Below are positions 25,083 through 32,993 of a stretch of DNA of 64,000 nucleotides, piece by piece; position 1 is the first letter of the stretch; every line of letters starts with the position of its first letter. This DNA is from Ilumatobacter sp. (GTDB lineage: Bacteria; Actinomycetota; Acidimicrobiia; Acidimicrobiales; Ilumatobacteraceae). The notes under the pieces are model-generated. The model saw nothing but the letters and a program-made list of their open reading frames with translations, made no database searches and was not told the DNA's origin. Location of the stretch: assembly GCA_018666235.1 (NCBI GenBank), contig JABJAB010000066.1, positions 17,014 through 81,013 of the forward strand. Direction: 5' to 3'. A program made the position numbers and the translations under genes.

Positions 25083-26601
25083 TGCTCGTCTCGGTGTCGG
25101 CTGCCTCGTCGGCCTCCGCTTCCTCGGTGACTGCTGCTTCGGTGACTGCTGCAGGTACTTCGACGGCTGCGTCATCTGCGGACGCCGCGTCAGCAACGTC
25201 GTCATCAGACGTATCATCAGAGCCACCCGCCGGCGAGAAACCGGCGCCTTCGGCGGCATCGATCGAACGGAACCACAACTCGGCCTTGGTCTGGTCGTAG
25301 TAGCGCGAGCCGGGCACGTGATACAGATCCGAGTCCTCGTTGGCCTTGATTTCGAAGCCGGGCGGCACTTGATCAGGATCGGACATCGGCTGCACCGAAC
25401 CGGCCCACGGACCAGCCACGAGCTCTTCGGTCACCTCAGGAACCTCAGCTTCGGCTTGTGCCGCTTTGGCTTCTGCCTCTGCCGCTTGCTTGTTCCACTC
25501 GGATTCTGAGATGACGCTGCCATCGGCTGCGTGCCACTCGTTCTCACCGGACTCCGGGTTCGGGCGCCATTCACCCACGGCGTACTCGACGTCGGAATCA
25601 CGCCCATGGCTGGCCGGGATGCCCTCAGCGAGCTGTGTCTCGGAACGGATGTCGACGCGCACCCCGGTGAGGCGGGCAGACAGTCGAGCGTTCTGACCTT
25701 CGCGGCCGATGGCCAGGCTGAGCTGGTGATCGGGAACGATGACGTCAGCGGCAGTGCCGTCGTCGGAGATATTGACCTGGGTGACCTTGGCTGGCGACAG
25801 TGCCTTCGCAACAAAGTCGGCGAGGTCCTCGCTGAACGGGACGATATCGATCTTCTCGCCGCGCATCTCGTTGACGACCATCCGGACGCGGCCGCCACGG
25901 GCACCCACGCACGCGCCGACCGGATCGACGTTGTGGTCGTTCGACCAGACGGCGATCTTGGTGCGGTGGCCGGGTTCACGGGCGCAGGCCTTGATCTCGA
26001 CGATGCCCTCGGCGATCTCGGGCACTTCGAGTTCGAACAAACGCTTGATGAGACCCGGGTGCGTTCGAGACACAACGATTTGCGGGCCCTTCGGCGTCCG
26101 GCGGACTTCGACGATGTACGCCTTCTGACGGTCACCTTGCGCTGGACGCTCGAACGGAACCTGCTCGGCCTGTGGGAGGAGCGCCTCGGCACGACCCAGG
26201 TCGAGCAGCGTGTACCGCGCGTCGGTGCGCTGAATGATGCCGGTGACGATGTCGCCCTCGCGGTTCGCGTACTCCTCGAACTTGCGGTCGGACTCGACTT
26301 CGCGGATGCGCTGGCTCATCACCTGACGGAAGGTCATGGCCGCAATGCGACCCATCTCTTCTTTGCGCGGCGTGTCGTCTCGCTCGTTGACCCAGTTGCC
26401 GTCTTCGTCAACGTCATAGGCGATGAAGGAGAACTCCATCGTCTCGGGGTTGACCTCGACGACCACTTCGTCGGCGGCATCGTCGCGACGCTTGTACGCC
26501 GACGCGAGCGCGTCGACCAGCACGTGCAGCAATGCTTCTTCGGAGAGGCCCTTTTCTTGGGCCAACATTCCGATGGCTTCACTCATGTCCATGTTGGTCA
26601 T
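25066..26601 (-). CDS. nusA: Transcription termination/antitermination protein NusA with C-terminal Ada-like 'sunset' module
   Basis: RNA polymerase-binding elongation factor, 511 residues from ATG 26601. The N-terminal domain starts MSEAIGMLAQEKGLSEEALL. S1 is near 135-200 (GDIVTGIIQRTDARYTLLDL), and the KH domains follow (VGACVGARGGRVRMVVNEMR; LSLAIGREGQNARLSARLTG). Family similarity ends near 345. Then comes an Ala/Glu-rich linker, a ~55-residue module at about 400-458 (GFEIKANEDSDLYHVPGSRY, then AELWFRSIDAAEGAGFSPAG) and a very acidic tail. The module resembles the Ada-type metal-binding motif without its Cys. The start overlaps the rimP stop (ATGA). Confidence 0.95.
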   Translation of the reverse strand: MTNMDMSEAIGMLAQEKGLSEEALLHVLVDALASAYKRRDDAADEVVVEVNPETMEFSFIAYDVDEDGNWVNERDDTPRKEEMGRIAAMTFRQVMSQRIREVESDRKFEEYANREGDIVTGIIQRTDARYTLLDLGRAEALLPQAEQVPFERPAQGDRQKAYIVEVRRTPKGPQIVVSRTHPGLIKRLFELEVPEIAEGIVEIKACAREPGHRTKIAVWSNDHNVDPVGACVGARGGRVRMVVNEMRGEKIDIVPFSEDLADFVAKALSPAKVTQVNISDDGTAADVIVPDHQLSLAIGREGQNARLSARLTGVRVDIRSETQLAEGIPASHGRDSDVEYAVGEWRPNPESGENEWHAADGSVISESEWNKQAAEAEAKAAQAEAEVPEVTEELVAGPWAGSVQPMSDPDQVPPGFEIKANEDSDLYHVPGSRYYDQTKAELWFRSIDAAEGAGFSPAGGSDDTSDDDVADAASADDAAVEVPAAVTEAAVTEEAEADEAADTETSSEAND

Positions 26602-27236
26602 GACGACTGCTTCTCCTTGTTCGATTGTGGGAGGTGTGATTCTGGCGGGGTCGAGTCGGCCTTGTTCGAACTCGCCTGCTTCGATGCCGCAGGCTGCTTC
26701 GCATTGGGACTCTTCGACTGCTGCGACTTCTTGGCCGCACTCTTCTTCGGTGCGTTGGGCTTGGGAGCCGGACCCCACTCGAAGACGGTGCGCGCTTTGT
26801 CGACACCATCGAGATCGAAGGTGGTCTCGGTGCCATCATCGAGCAACAGCGTCGCGCTGGTATCGGTGGCCGATATGAGCTGCCCGTCGACGCGCCGCGG
26901 ATCGGCGTTGGGATCGCGGAAGCGCACGGTGATGTCTTTGCCAACCTCACGCTGAAAGTGAGCTGGTGTGCGGAGTTGACGTTCGAGTCCGGGGCTGGTG
27001 ATTTCGAGCGTGAACCTGGTGCTGATCGGATCCTCGTGATCGATCTCGCGTGAGATCAGGCGAGTGGCGAGCGACAGATTGTCAAGCGTGATGCCACCGT
27101 CGGAGCCAGCGTAGGTATCAAGCGTGACGCGGACAGTGACGCCGCGCCGTTCGATGTCGTAGACATCAAGATCGAGGTCAGAGGCGATGGGCTCGACAAT
27201 CTCTCGCACTCGTGCGAGTTCACTGCTCTCGGTCAT
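26598..27236 (-). CDS. rimP: Ribosome maturation factor RimP
   Basis: 30S assembly factor, 212 residues. The N-terminal domain has LDVYDIERRGVTVRVTLD and GGITLDNLSLATRLISREID; the core signature FTLEITSPGLERQLRTPAHF is followed by an Sm-like C-terminal domain ending near residue 150. The last ~60 residues are a Lys/Ser/Ala/Gln-rich disordered tail not usual in the family. The start is ATG 27236, with GGAGG (27246-27250) 9 nt upstream. It opens the operon rimP-nusA-ylxR-infB. Confidence 0.94.
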   Translation of the reverse strand: MTESSELARVREIVEPIASDLDLDVYDIERRGVTVRVTLDTYAGSDGGITLDNLSLATRLISREIDHEDPISTRFTLEITSPGLERQLRTPAHFQREVGKDITVRFRDPNADPRRVDGQLISATDTSATLLLDDGTETTFDLDGVDKARTVFEWGPAPKPNAPKKSAAKKSQQSKSPNAKQPAASKQASSNKADSTPPESHLPQSNKEKQSS

Positions 27237-27304
27237 ATCGATCTGCCTCCTCTCCGCTTCGATCTTCTGCTTTGGTCTGCCGCGTTCTGTGTCCGTTCAA
27301 GAAA

Positions 27305-27333
27305 CAAGGCGTGAGGCTAAGCCCCACGCCTTG
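27305..27333 (-). promoter_or_regulatory. Terminator-like hairpin in the rimP-nusA leader
   Basis: CAAGGCGTG (27305-27313) pairs with CACGCCTTG (27325-27333); an inner GGC-TAA-GCC extends the stem after one A-C mismatch. On the minus strand TTTCTTG follows directly, so it looks like an intrinsic terminator about 70 nt before the rimP start, inside the 280-nt divergent gap with proS. It may be an attenuator of the nusA operon. Confidence 0.6.
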
Positions 27334-27516
27334 GTCACGAACCAAATTGCGAACCTCGATCGTAGCAGGGTCTGCACAGTTTCGTGAGAGGGCTCGACGT
27401 GCGGTCGCGTCGCAGCCGCTGCCGCCGTGGAGACTGGCCAATTCCGACTGCAACACCAACTCGACGCCGTACGACGTGAACCGGGTCGGCCGGTCACAAG
27501 CCGGTAGCTTCATCCC

Positions 27517-29292
27517 GTGCATCGGATGTCGAACTTGTTCCTACGAACCCTGCGTGACGACCCGTCGGACGCCGAGGTTCCAAGCCACCGCCTCCTTGTC
27601 CGCGCGGGCTACATCAGGCGATCTGCTCCGGGTGGATTCAGCTGGCTGCCTCTCGGATACGAAGTGTTCCGCAACGTCGAGCGCATCGTGCGCGAGGAGA
27701 TGAACGCCGCGGGCTTTCAAGAAGTCCACTTTCCGGCCTTGCTGCCCATCGAGCCGTACCAGGCGACGAATCGCTACGAGGAGTACGGCCCGAACCTGTT
27801 CCGACTCCAGGACCGACACGGTGCGGATTTTCTCTTGGCTCCCACACACGAGGAGATGTTCACCCTCACCGTCAAGGACCTCTACAGCTCGTATCGAGAT
27901 CTCCCGCTGGTGATCTATCAGATCCAGACCAAGTTCCGCGACGAGGTGCGTCCGCGCGCCGGCCTGCTGCGCACCCGAGAGTTCTCGATGAAGGACTCGT
28001 ACAGCTTCGATCTCAACGATGCAGGCTTGCAGGCGTCGTACGACGCACACCGTGCGGCCTATATCAAATTGTTCGAACGGCTCGAGCTGCCGTACGTCAT
28101 CGTTTCGGCACTGTCCGGCGCGATGGGCGGCTCAGCGTCGGAAGAATTCCTCGCTCCACTCCCGGTCGGCGAGGACACCTTTATTCGTTGCACATCGTGC
28201 GATTTCGCCGCCAACGTCGAGGCCGTCCACACGCCTGTCCCGGAGGCCCGGGCGCTCGACGGCCTGCCCGTAGCCGCCGTGCACGACACTCCGAAGACGC
28301 CCACCATTGCCACCCTCGTCGACTATGTGAACGGCGATTCGGCGTTGCGTCATCCTGACCGCGACTGGACTGCCGCCGACACATTGAAGAATGTCGTCGT
28401 CAATATCAAGCACCCCGATGGCACGGTTGAACCCCTTGCGGTCGGCATTGAGGGGCACCGCGAGGTCGACATGAAACGCCTCGGAGCGCAAGTCGAGCCG
28501 GCAGAGGTCGAGCCGTTCAGCGAGGATGACTTCAAGAAGTACCCGTCGCTGAAGAAGGGCTACATCGGCCCCGGCGTCCTCGGGGCCAACAACGAGTCGG
28601 GCATTCGATATCTCCTCGATCCGCGCATCGTCGATGGGACCCAGTGGATCACTGGCGCCGATCAGTACAACCAGCATGTTCTGCACTTGACCGCCGGTCG
28701 CGACTTCGTGGGTGACGGAACAATCGAGGCTGCCGAAGTGCTCGATGGCGACACCTGCCCGTCGTGCGGGTCAGACGTGGAAATCGCGCGGGGCATCGAA
28801 ATCGCGCACATCTTCCAACTCGGTACCAAATATGCCGAGGCCCTCGAACTCACCGTCCGCGACGAGAACGACCAGCCTGTCACCCCCACCATGGGGAGCT
28901 ACGGCGTCGGCGTCTCGCGCTGTCTCGCAGCGATCGCCGAGGCCACCCTCGACGACAGCGGGCTCTGCTGGCCACGCGAGATCGCCCCAGCCGATGTGCA
29001 CGTCATCATTGCGGGCAAAGACGGCAGCCCTCAGGTCCCAGCTGCCGAGGAACTCACCACGTCACTCGAAGCAGCAGGCCTGCGCGTGCTGCTCGACGAT
29101 CGCAGCAAAGCGTCGCTCGGCGTGAAGTTCAAGGACGCTGAACTGATCGGCGTCCCGACGATCGTGGTCGTCGGTCGCGGCATTGCCGACGAAGAGAACC
29201 CGACCATCGAGGTCAAGGACCGCAAGTCCGGCGAGCGCGAAGACATCGCCCTCGGCTCGATTGTCGAGCACCTCGTCGCCCTCTGCCGCTGA
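27517..29292 (+). CDS. proS: Prolyl-tRNA synthetase (bacterial type, with editing domain)
   Basis: Charges tRNA-Pro. 591 residues: class II core with the start MSNLFLRTLRDDPSDAEVPSH, motif 2 (FRDEVRPRAGLLRTREFSMK), the APTHEEMFT loop, and an inserted YbaK-like editing domain at about 225-400 between motifs 2 and 3. The motif 3 region is GSYGVGVSRCLAAIAE, and the anticodon-binding domain ends the protein. GTG 27517 gives MHRMSNLF; the ATG at 27526 is also possible. It is divergent from rimP. Confidence 0.96.
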   Translation: MHRMSNLFLRTLRDDPSDAEVPSHRLLVRAGYIRRSAPGGFSWLPLGYEVFRNVERIVREEMNAAGFQEVHFPALLPIEPYQATNRYEEYGPNLFRLQDRHGADFLLAPTHEEMFTLTVKDLYSSYRDLPLVIYQIQTKFRDEVRPRAGLLRTREFSMKDSYSFDLNDAGLQASYDAHRAAYIKLFERLELPYVIVSALSGAMGGSASEEFLAPLPVGEDTFIRCTSCDFAANVEAVHTPVPEARALDGLPVAAVHDTPKTPTIATLVDYVNGDSALRHPDRDWTAADTLKNVVVNIKHPDGTVEPLAVGIEGHREVDMKRLGAQVEPAEVEPFSEDDFKKYPSLKKGYIGPGVLGANNESGIRYLLDPRIVDGTQWITGADQYNQHVLHLTAGRDFVGDGTIEAAEVLDGDTCPSCGSDVEIARGIEIAHIFQLGTKYAEALELTVRDENDQPVTPTMGSYGVGVSRCLAAIAEATLDDSGLCWPREIAPADVHVIIAGKDGSPQVPAAEELTTSLEAAGLRVLLDDRSKASLGVKFKDAELIGVPTIVVVGRGIADEENPTIEVKDRKSGEREDIALGSIVEHLVALCR

Positions 29293-29321
29293 GACGACTT
29301 GGTGCCTGGCACCAAGTCGTC
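29293..29321. terminator. Bidirectional terminator between proS and the MaoC hydratase gene
   Basis: GACGACTTGGTGCC (29293-29306) and GGCACCAAGTCGTC (29308-29321) form a perfect inverted repeat around a single T (in practice a 12-bp stem with a CCTGG loop). It fills the gap between two convergent stops almost exactly. No T-run follows on either side. Confidence 0.7.
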
Positions 29322-29322
29322 G

Positions 29323-30177
29323 TTAGGCGTGGCGCAGGAGGCCTTGGTCGATGACAATGCGTTCTTCGCCGCCTGCCGCAGGCGTCGCGCTCGTGGTGAA
29401 CAGGGATTCTCCATCGCCGATCGACCACGTCCGGATCGTCAGTGAGTCTCCAGGAATGACGGGAGAGGCAAAGCGCCCCTCGATGTGGCGGAAGTTCGCC
29501 GGGTCGCTTCCGCAGACCGCGTGCAGCAGTGCCCGACCAGTAAACCCATAGGAGCAGAGCCCATGGAGGATCGGCGTGTCAAAGCCGCCCATTGCGGCGA
29601 AGGCCGGATCGGTGTGCAGCGGGTTCCGGTCGCCGGACAGCCGGTAGACGAACGCTTGGTCGCGGTCGGTCACGTAGGTGACCTCATGGTCCGCCGACCG
29701 CTCCGGTGGCACGTTCTTCGGCCCAGACGGCCCGCGGTCGCCACCCCAGCCACCCTCTCCGCGCATGAACGACGACCCGGTATTCGTGTAGAGCGGCTCG
29801 CCGTCCATCAGTGCTCTGGTCTCAGACACCACGACCGCCGCCTTGCCCTTGTCGTACATGCCAGTGATCTCACTCGTCAGCGTCACGGTCCCGGCGACAG
29901 GAATCGGGCGGTGCAGGGTGACCGACTGCTGCCCGTGAACGAGTAGCGCTGGATTGAACGTACCGATTGACCCCATCGCCGAGCCGCGTCCCCACCCGAC
30001 GACGACGGGAAAGGTCGGAAACACCAGTTGTGGGATCTCGTTGCTGTTCTCGGTGGTAAACGCGAGTTCCTCGTGGCCCGCACCGATGCCGACCGCGTAG
30101 AGCAGCGCATCCTTCGACGTCCAACTCACTTCGACCGGCTCACTTTTTGAGCCAACTGCATCAGGATTCAACGGCAT
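29323..30177 (-). CDS. MaoC-family enoyl-CoA hydratase 2
   Basis: Probable (3R)-specific enoyl-CoA hydratase of fatty-acid or sterol side-chain beta-oxidation. 284 residues make two hot-dog domains: an N-terminal degenerate one (LLYAVGIGAGHEELAFTTEN, LLVHGQQSVTLHRPIPVAGT) and a C-terminal catalytic one with the hydratase-2 motif YRLSGDRNPLHTDPAFA followed by GFDTPILHGLCSYGFTGRAL. The Asp-His pair is present. The layout matches the hydratase-2 part of peroxisomal MFE-2, and the SDR gene upstream on the same strand matches the dehydrogenase part. Confidence 0.88.
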   Translation of the reverse strand: MPLNPDAVGSKSEPVEVSWTSKDALLYAVGIGAGHEELAFTTENSNEIPQLVFPTFPVVVGWGRGSAMGSIGTFNPALLVHGQQSVTLHRPIPVAGTVTLTSEITGMYDKGKAAVVVSETRALMDGEPLYTNTGSSFMRGEGGWGGDRGPSGPKNVPPERSADHEVTYVTDRDQAFVYRLSGDRNPLHTDPAFAAMGGFDTPILHGLCSYGFTGRALLHAVCGSDPANFRHIEGRFASPVIPGDSLTIRTWSIGDGESLFTTSATPAAGGEERIVIDQGLLRHA

Positions 30178-30211
30178 GGTGGTGCTCCTTCATCTGGATC
30201 GGGTGTCACTC

Positions 30212-30242
30212 AGTTGCTTCGGGGTCGGGACCAGGCGTCACT
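30212..30242. repeat. 31-nt palindrome-derived repeat, copy C
   Basis: Outer blocks AGTTGC (30212-30217) and GTCACT (30237-30242) with the inner GGGGTC-GG-GACC. Length and block positions are the same as copies A (9813) and B (20986), but the outer arms no longer pair well, so this looks like a decayed copy. It lies in the 71-nt gap between the SDR and MaoC genes. Confidence 0.5.
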
Positions 30243-30248
30243 GGCGAG

Positions 30249-31154
30249 TCAGTGCTCGACGGGTTTGCCATTCATGCCAGTGCGGCCACGGGCATCAGCG
30301 AGCAAGGACTGGACGATCTCGCCAAGTGCCTCTGGATCGTCGACCGGAGCCGTGCTCGGACCGCGTACCCAACCTTCGGCGACCGCGAGAAACTCGCCGG
30401 ACGCCTCGAACACTCGACCGGTGACGCCAGCGGCTTCGTCGGAAACGAGCCACGTGACGATCGGTGCAATCCACTTCGGCGACCGTGCCTCGGCCTCATC
30501 CGGCGTCTCCGGGGCTGGGCCGAGATCTTCGGTCATCCGCGTCAGCGCGACGGGCGCCACCGCGTTGACCGTGACGCCATAGCGAGCGAGTTCCATGGCC
30601 GTGATCTGTGTGAACGAGGCGATACCAGCCTTTGCCGCGCCGTAGTTCGACTGGCCGACATTGCCGTAGATGCCCGACACCGAAGTGGTGTTGATGATGC
30701 GACCGGCCACCTCGTCGCCTGCCTTCGACCGTTCGCGCCAGTACGCAGCTGCGTGACGAGCGGGAGCAAAGGTTCCCTTGAGGTGCACGTTGATGACGGC
30801 GTCCCACTCATCCTCGGTCATGTTGGCAAGCATGCGGTCGCGCAGAATCCCGGCGTTGTTGACCACTGCGTCGAGACCTCCAAAGGTCTCGATTGCGGTC
30901 TCAACCATCCGCTGTGCACCGTCCCAGTCGGCGACGTTGTCGGCATTGACGACCGCCTCGCCACCGCCGGCCACGATCTCGTCGACGACTTGCTGGGCAG
31001 GAGAAACATCGTCGCCGGTCCCGTCCCGTGCGCCACCCAGGTCGTTGACGACAACCTTCGCACCGTGCCGCGCAAGGCTCAGCGCATGCTCTCGCCCAAT
31101 ACCCCGGCCTGCACCGGTGACGATTGCGATCTTGCCTTCACAGAGTCGTGCCAT
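30249..31154 (-). CDS. SDR dehydrogenase, MFE-2-like (3R)-hydroxyacyl-CoA dehydrogenase
   Basis: 301-residue classical SDR. NAD-binding TGAGRGIG follows KIAIVTG; then VVVNDLGGARDGTG, NNAGILRD, the catalytic Ser in INTTSVSGIYGN and Tyr/Lys in SNYGAAKAG. The VNDLGG and NAGILRD motifs and the APVALTRMTEDL segment are those of the dehydrogenase unit of peroxisomal MFE-2. It is probably co-transcribed with the MaoC gene 71 nt downstream. A paralogue with the same motifs lies at 53887. Substrate chain length is unknown. Confidence 0.88.
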   Translation of the reverse strand: MARLCEGKIAIVTGAGRGIGREHALSLARHGAKVVVNDLGGARDGTGDDVSPAQQVVDEIVAGGGEAVVNADNVADWDGAQRMVETAIETFGGLDAVVNNAGILRDRMLANMTEDEWDAVINVHLKGTFAPARHAAAYWRERSKAGDEVAGRIINTTSVSGIYGNVGQSNYGAAKAGIASFTQITAMELARYGVTVNAVAPVALTRMTEDLGPAPETPDEAEARSPKWIAPIVTWLVSDEAAGVTGRVFEASGEFLAVAEGWVRGPSTAPVDDPEALGEIVQSLLADARGRTGMNGKPVEH

Positions 31155-31222
31155 TCCCCCAACGTACGAACATGAACGCGAGCGGCCCGAACCGGACTGT
31201 CTCTTTCCCGGTCAGCGACGGT

Positions 31223-32452
31223 TCAGAGCGTGGCGCCGGGCCGTTTGAGAAAGTCTCGGTGCCAGCGGCTGGGCGTCAGCACGACCGCCCGCGGTTCATC
31301 TTCGAACATCCACCGTGCGAAGTTGCGTTGGCCCCAGGCCCCACTCGCTGCAACCACTCGGATTGCTCCGCGGGCGCCCCATGGCTTCGCCAGCACCTTG
31401 CCGAGGGCGAGTGACATCTTGTGGTCGGCGCGTAGATGGTGCTGAACTTCGCGTTCGTAGATGCCCGCGGCTACCTCTGGCTGCATCGCACCCCCTGCGA
31501 TGATCGCCTCGGCCGCCAGTCGACCGGTGAGCAGCGCCTGTCCGATGCCTTCGCCGGTCATCACATCGGTCGCCATGGCAGCGTCTCCGGTGAGAATGAC
31601 GCGACCGCAAGCGAGCACCGCCTCATCGATCCGCGCAGGAATCGGCCACGCCGTGTGCCGGTCCTCCAGCTCGAAGCCGACACCGAGCGCCTCGACCACG
31701 TGGGGCCGCTTGAGTAGATCGAGCCACAGTGCCTTCATGTCCTTGGTTTTGCGAACGCCGTCGCGCAGCACTCCGAAACCGATGTTCACCCGGCCGTTCG
31801 GAAGGGGAAACGACCACGCATAGCCGGGCAACAGATCTTCCTCGAACCAGACGTGCAGCTGAGTCGACGCTGTCCCGGTCACGCCGCTGGCGTACTGCCG
31901 AAATCCATGCCACTCGCCCAGATATCCGGATTCGTTCAGCCCAAGCGACTTGCGAACTGGACTCCACATTCCATCGGCGGCGATGACGTACCGGGCTCGG
32001 ATGCTCAGGCCATCGGCGGCGACAACCACATGGTCGTCGTGCTGTTCGATCGATCTGAAGGCGACGCCATCGCGCACCTCAACACCCGCATTGCGGGCAA
32101 GCTCAACGAGCGCGTTGTCCAGCTGTCGCCGCGGCGCCACCGCGGCGTATCGCCCGGGACCAGTGAGGGGGACCTCGACCGAGCGGCCAGACGGGGACCG
32201 CAACGATGCGCCTGCGACGTCGAACCAGTCGACGACAGAAGCGGGATCGAAGTCGAGATGTTCGAGTTCGCGCAACGCCAGTGTGGTCAGACCATCACCG
32301 CAGCACTTGTCTCGCGGGAACGTCGCCCGATCGATCAACACGACCGACCGACCCGACCGAGCGAGCTCGATAGCGGCAGCCGAACCCGCGGGCCCACCAC
32401 CGACGATCAGGACATCTGTCGCAAGATTCGCGGTGTCGGCCGTGCTGGTCAC
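31223..32452 (-). CDS. Geranylgeranyl-reductase-family FAD oxidoreductase
   Basis: About 409 residues from GTG 32452 (a GTG at 32557 would add a 35-residue Arg/Ala-rich stretch that does not look like protein of this family). It has the FAD-binding VLIVGGGPAGSAAAIELARS, the GGR signature FPRDKCCGDGLTTLALREL, then GRVILTGDAAMATDVMTGEG with IGQALLTGRLAAEA. Enzymes of this type saturate prenyl chains of menaquinone, archaeal-type or carotenoid-related lipids. No prenyl or quinone genes are adjacent, so the substrate is open. Confidence 0.85.
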   Translation of the reverse strand: MTSTADTANLATDVLIVGGGPAGSAAAIELARSGRSVVLIDRATFPRDKCCGDGLTTLALRELEHLDFDPASVVDWFDVAGASLRSPSGRSVEVPLTGPGRYAAVAPRRQLDNALVELARNAGVEVRDGVAFRSIEQHDDHVVVAADGLSIRARYVIAADGMWSPVRKSLGLNESGYLGEWHGFRQYASGVTGTASTQLHVWFEEDLLPGYAWSFPLPNGRVNIGFGVLRDGVRKTKDMKALWLDLLKRPHVVEALGVGFELEDRHTAWPIPARIDEAVLACGRVILTGDAAMATDVMTGEGIGQALLTGRLAAEAIIAGGAMQPEVAAGIYEREVQHHLRADHKMSLALGKVLAKPWGARGAIRVVAASGAWGQRNFARWMFEDEPRAVVLTPSRWHRDFLKRPGATL

Positions 32453-32563
32453 AGCGGGCAGGATACGAGCGGTCGAGCGAGTCGTGCGTGACCGTGCATC
32501 GCCAGCAACGCACTCTTCCACCTCGACAGCCACTCGCCCGGCCGCCGCGGACGACACACCGAC

Positions 32564-32914
32564 TCAGGTCCCCGGCGAGTCATCGGTGCCGCCGGGTGGC
32601 GGTGCCCACACGTCGACACCTCCCACAGTCACTTCGATGCCGTCAGTGTCGATGTCGCCGGGCTCATCCGGACTTTCTGCCACTTCGACGATGTCCGCGT
32701 CGAGGGGTGGCCCCTCGTAGATCTCCTGGACAGCGAACATTGCACCGGCCATCGCCGCTCCTGCGATGCCACCCTTGCGGCGCCCTGCTTCGATCGCTGA
32801 CAGCTTCAACGTTGCGGCGCGCTCCGCTCGCTCGGCACGTTCTTCGCGTTCAAACGCGACCGCATCGAAATGATCATCGACGGACACCACACCATCCATG
32901 TTGCTCTCCGTCAT
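32564..32914 (-). CDS. Small protein of unknown function
   Basis: 116 residues from ATG 32914. An acidic N-terminus (SVDDHFDAVAFEREERAER) is followed by a charged helix, a short Ala/Gly/Met-rich hydrophobic stretch at about 48-62 (KGGIAGAAMAGAMFAV), and an acidic Pro/Gly-rich end. The hydrophobic stretch is barely long enough for a membrane span. I recognise no family. It is divergent from the moxR gene (79-nt gap) and upstream of the flavoprotein gene on the same strand. Confidence 0.55.
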   Translation of the reverse strand: MTESNMDGVVSVDDHFDAVAFEREERAERAERAATLKLSAIEAGRRKGGIAGAAMAGAMFAVQEIYEGPPLDADIVEVAESPDEPGDIDTDGIEVTVGGVDVWAPPPGGTDDSPGT

Positions 32915-32993
32915 GTGTTCAACGTAGCCGCGGAGAAAGCCGACGGGCAGGCGACCGAACTGACGCCTCGGTGCCGGGTAGTTTGCTCTTCGA

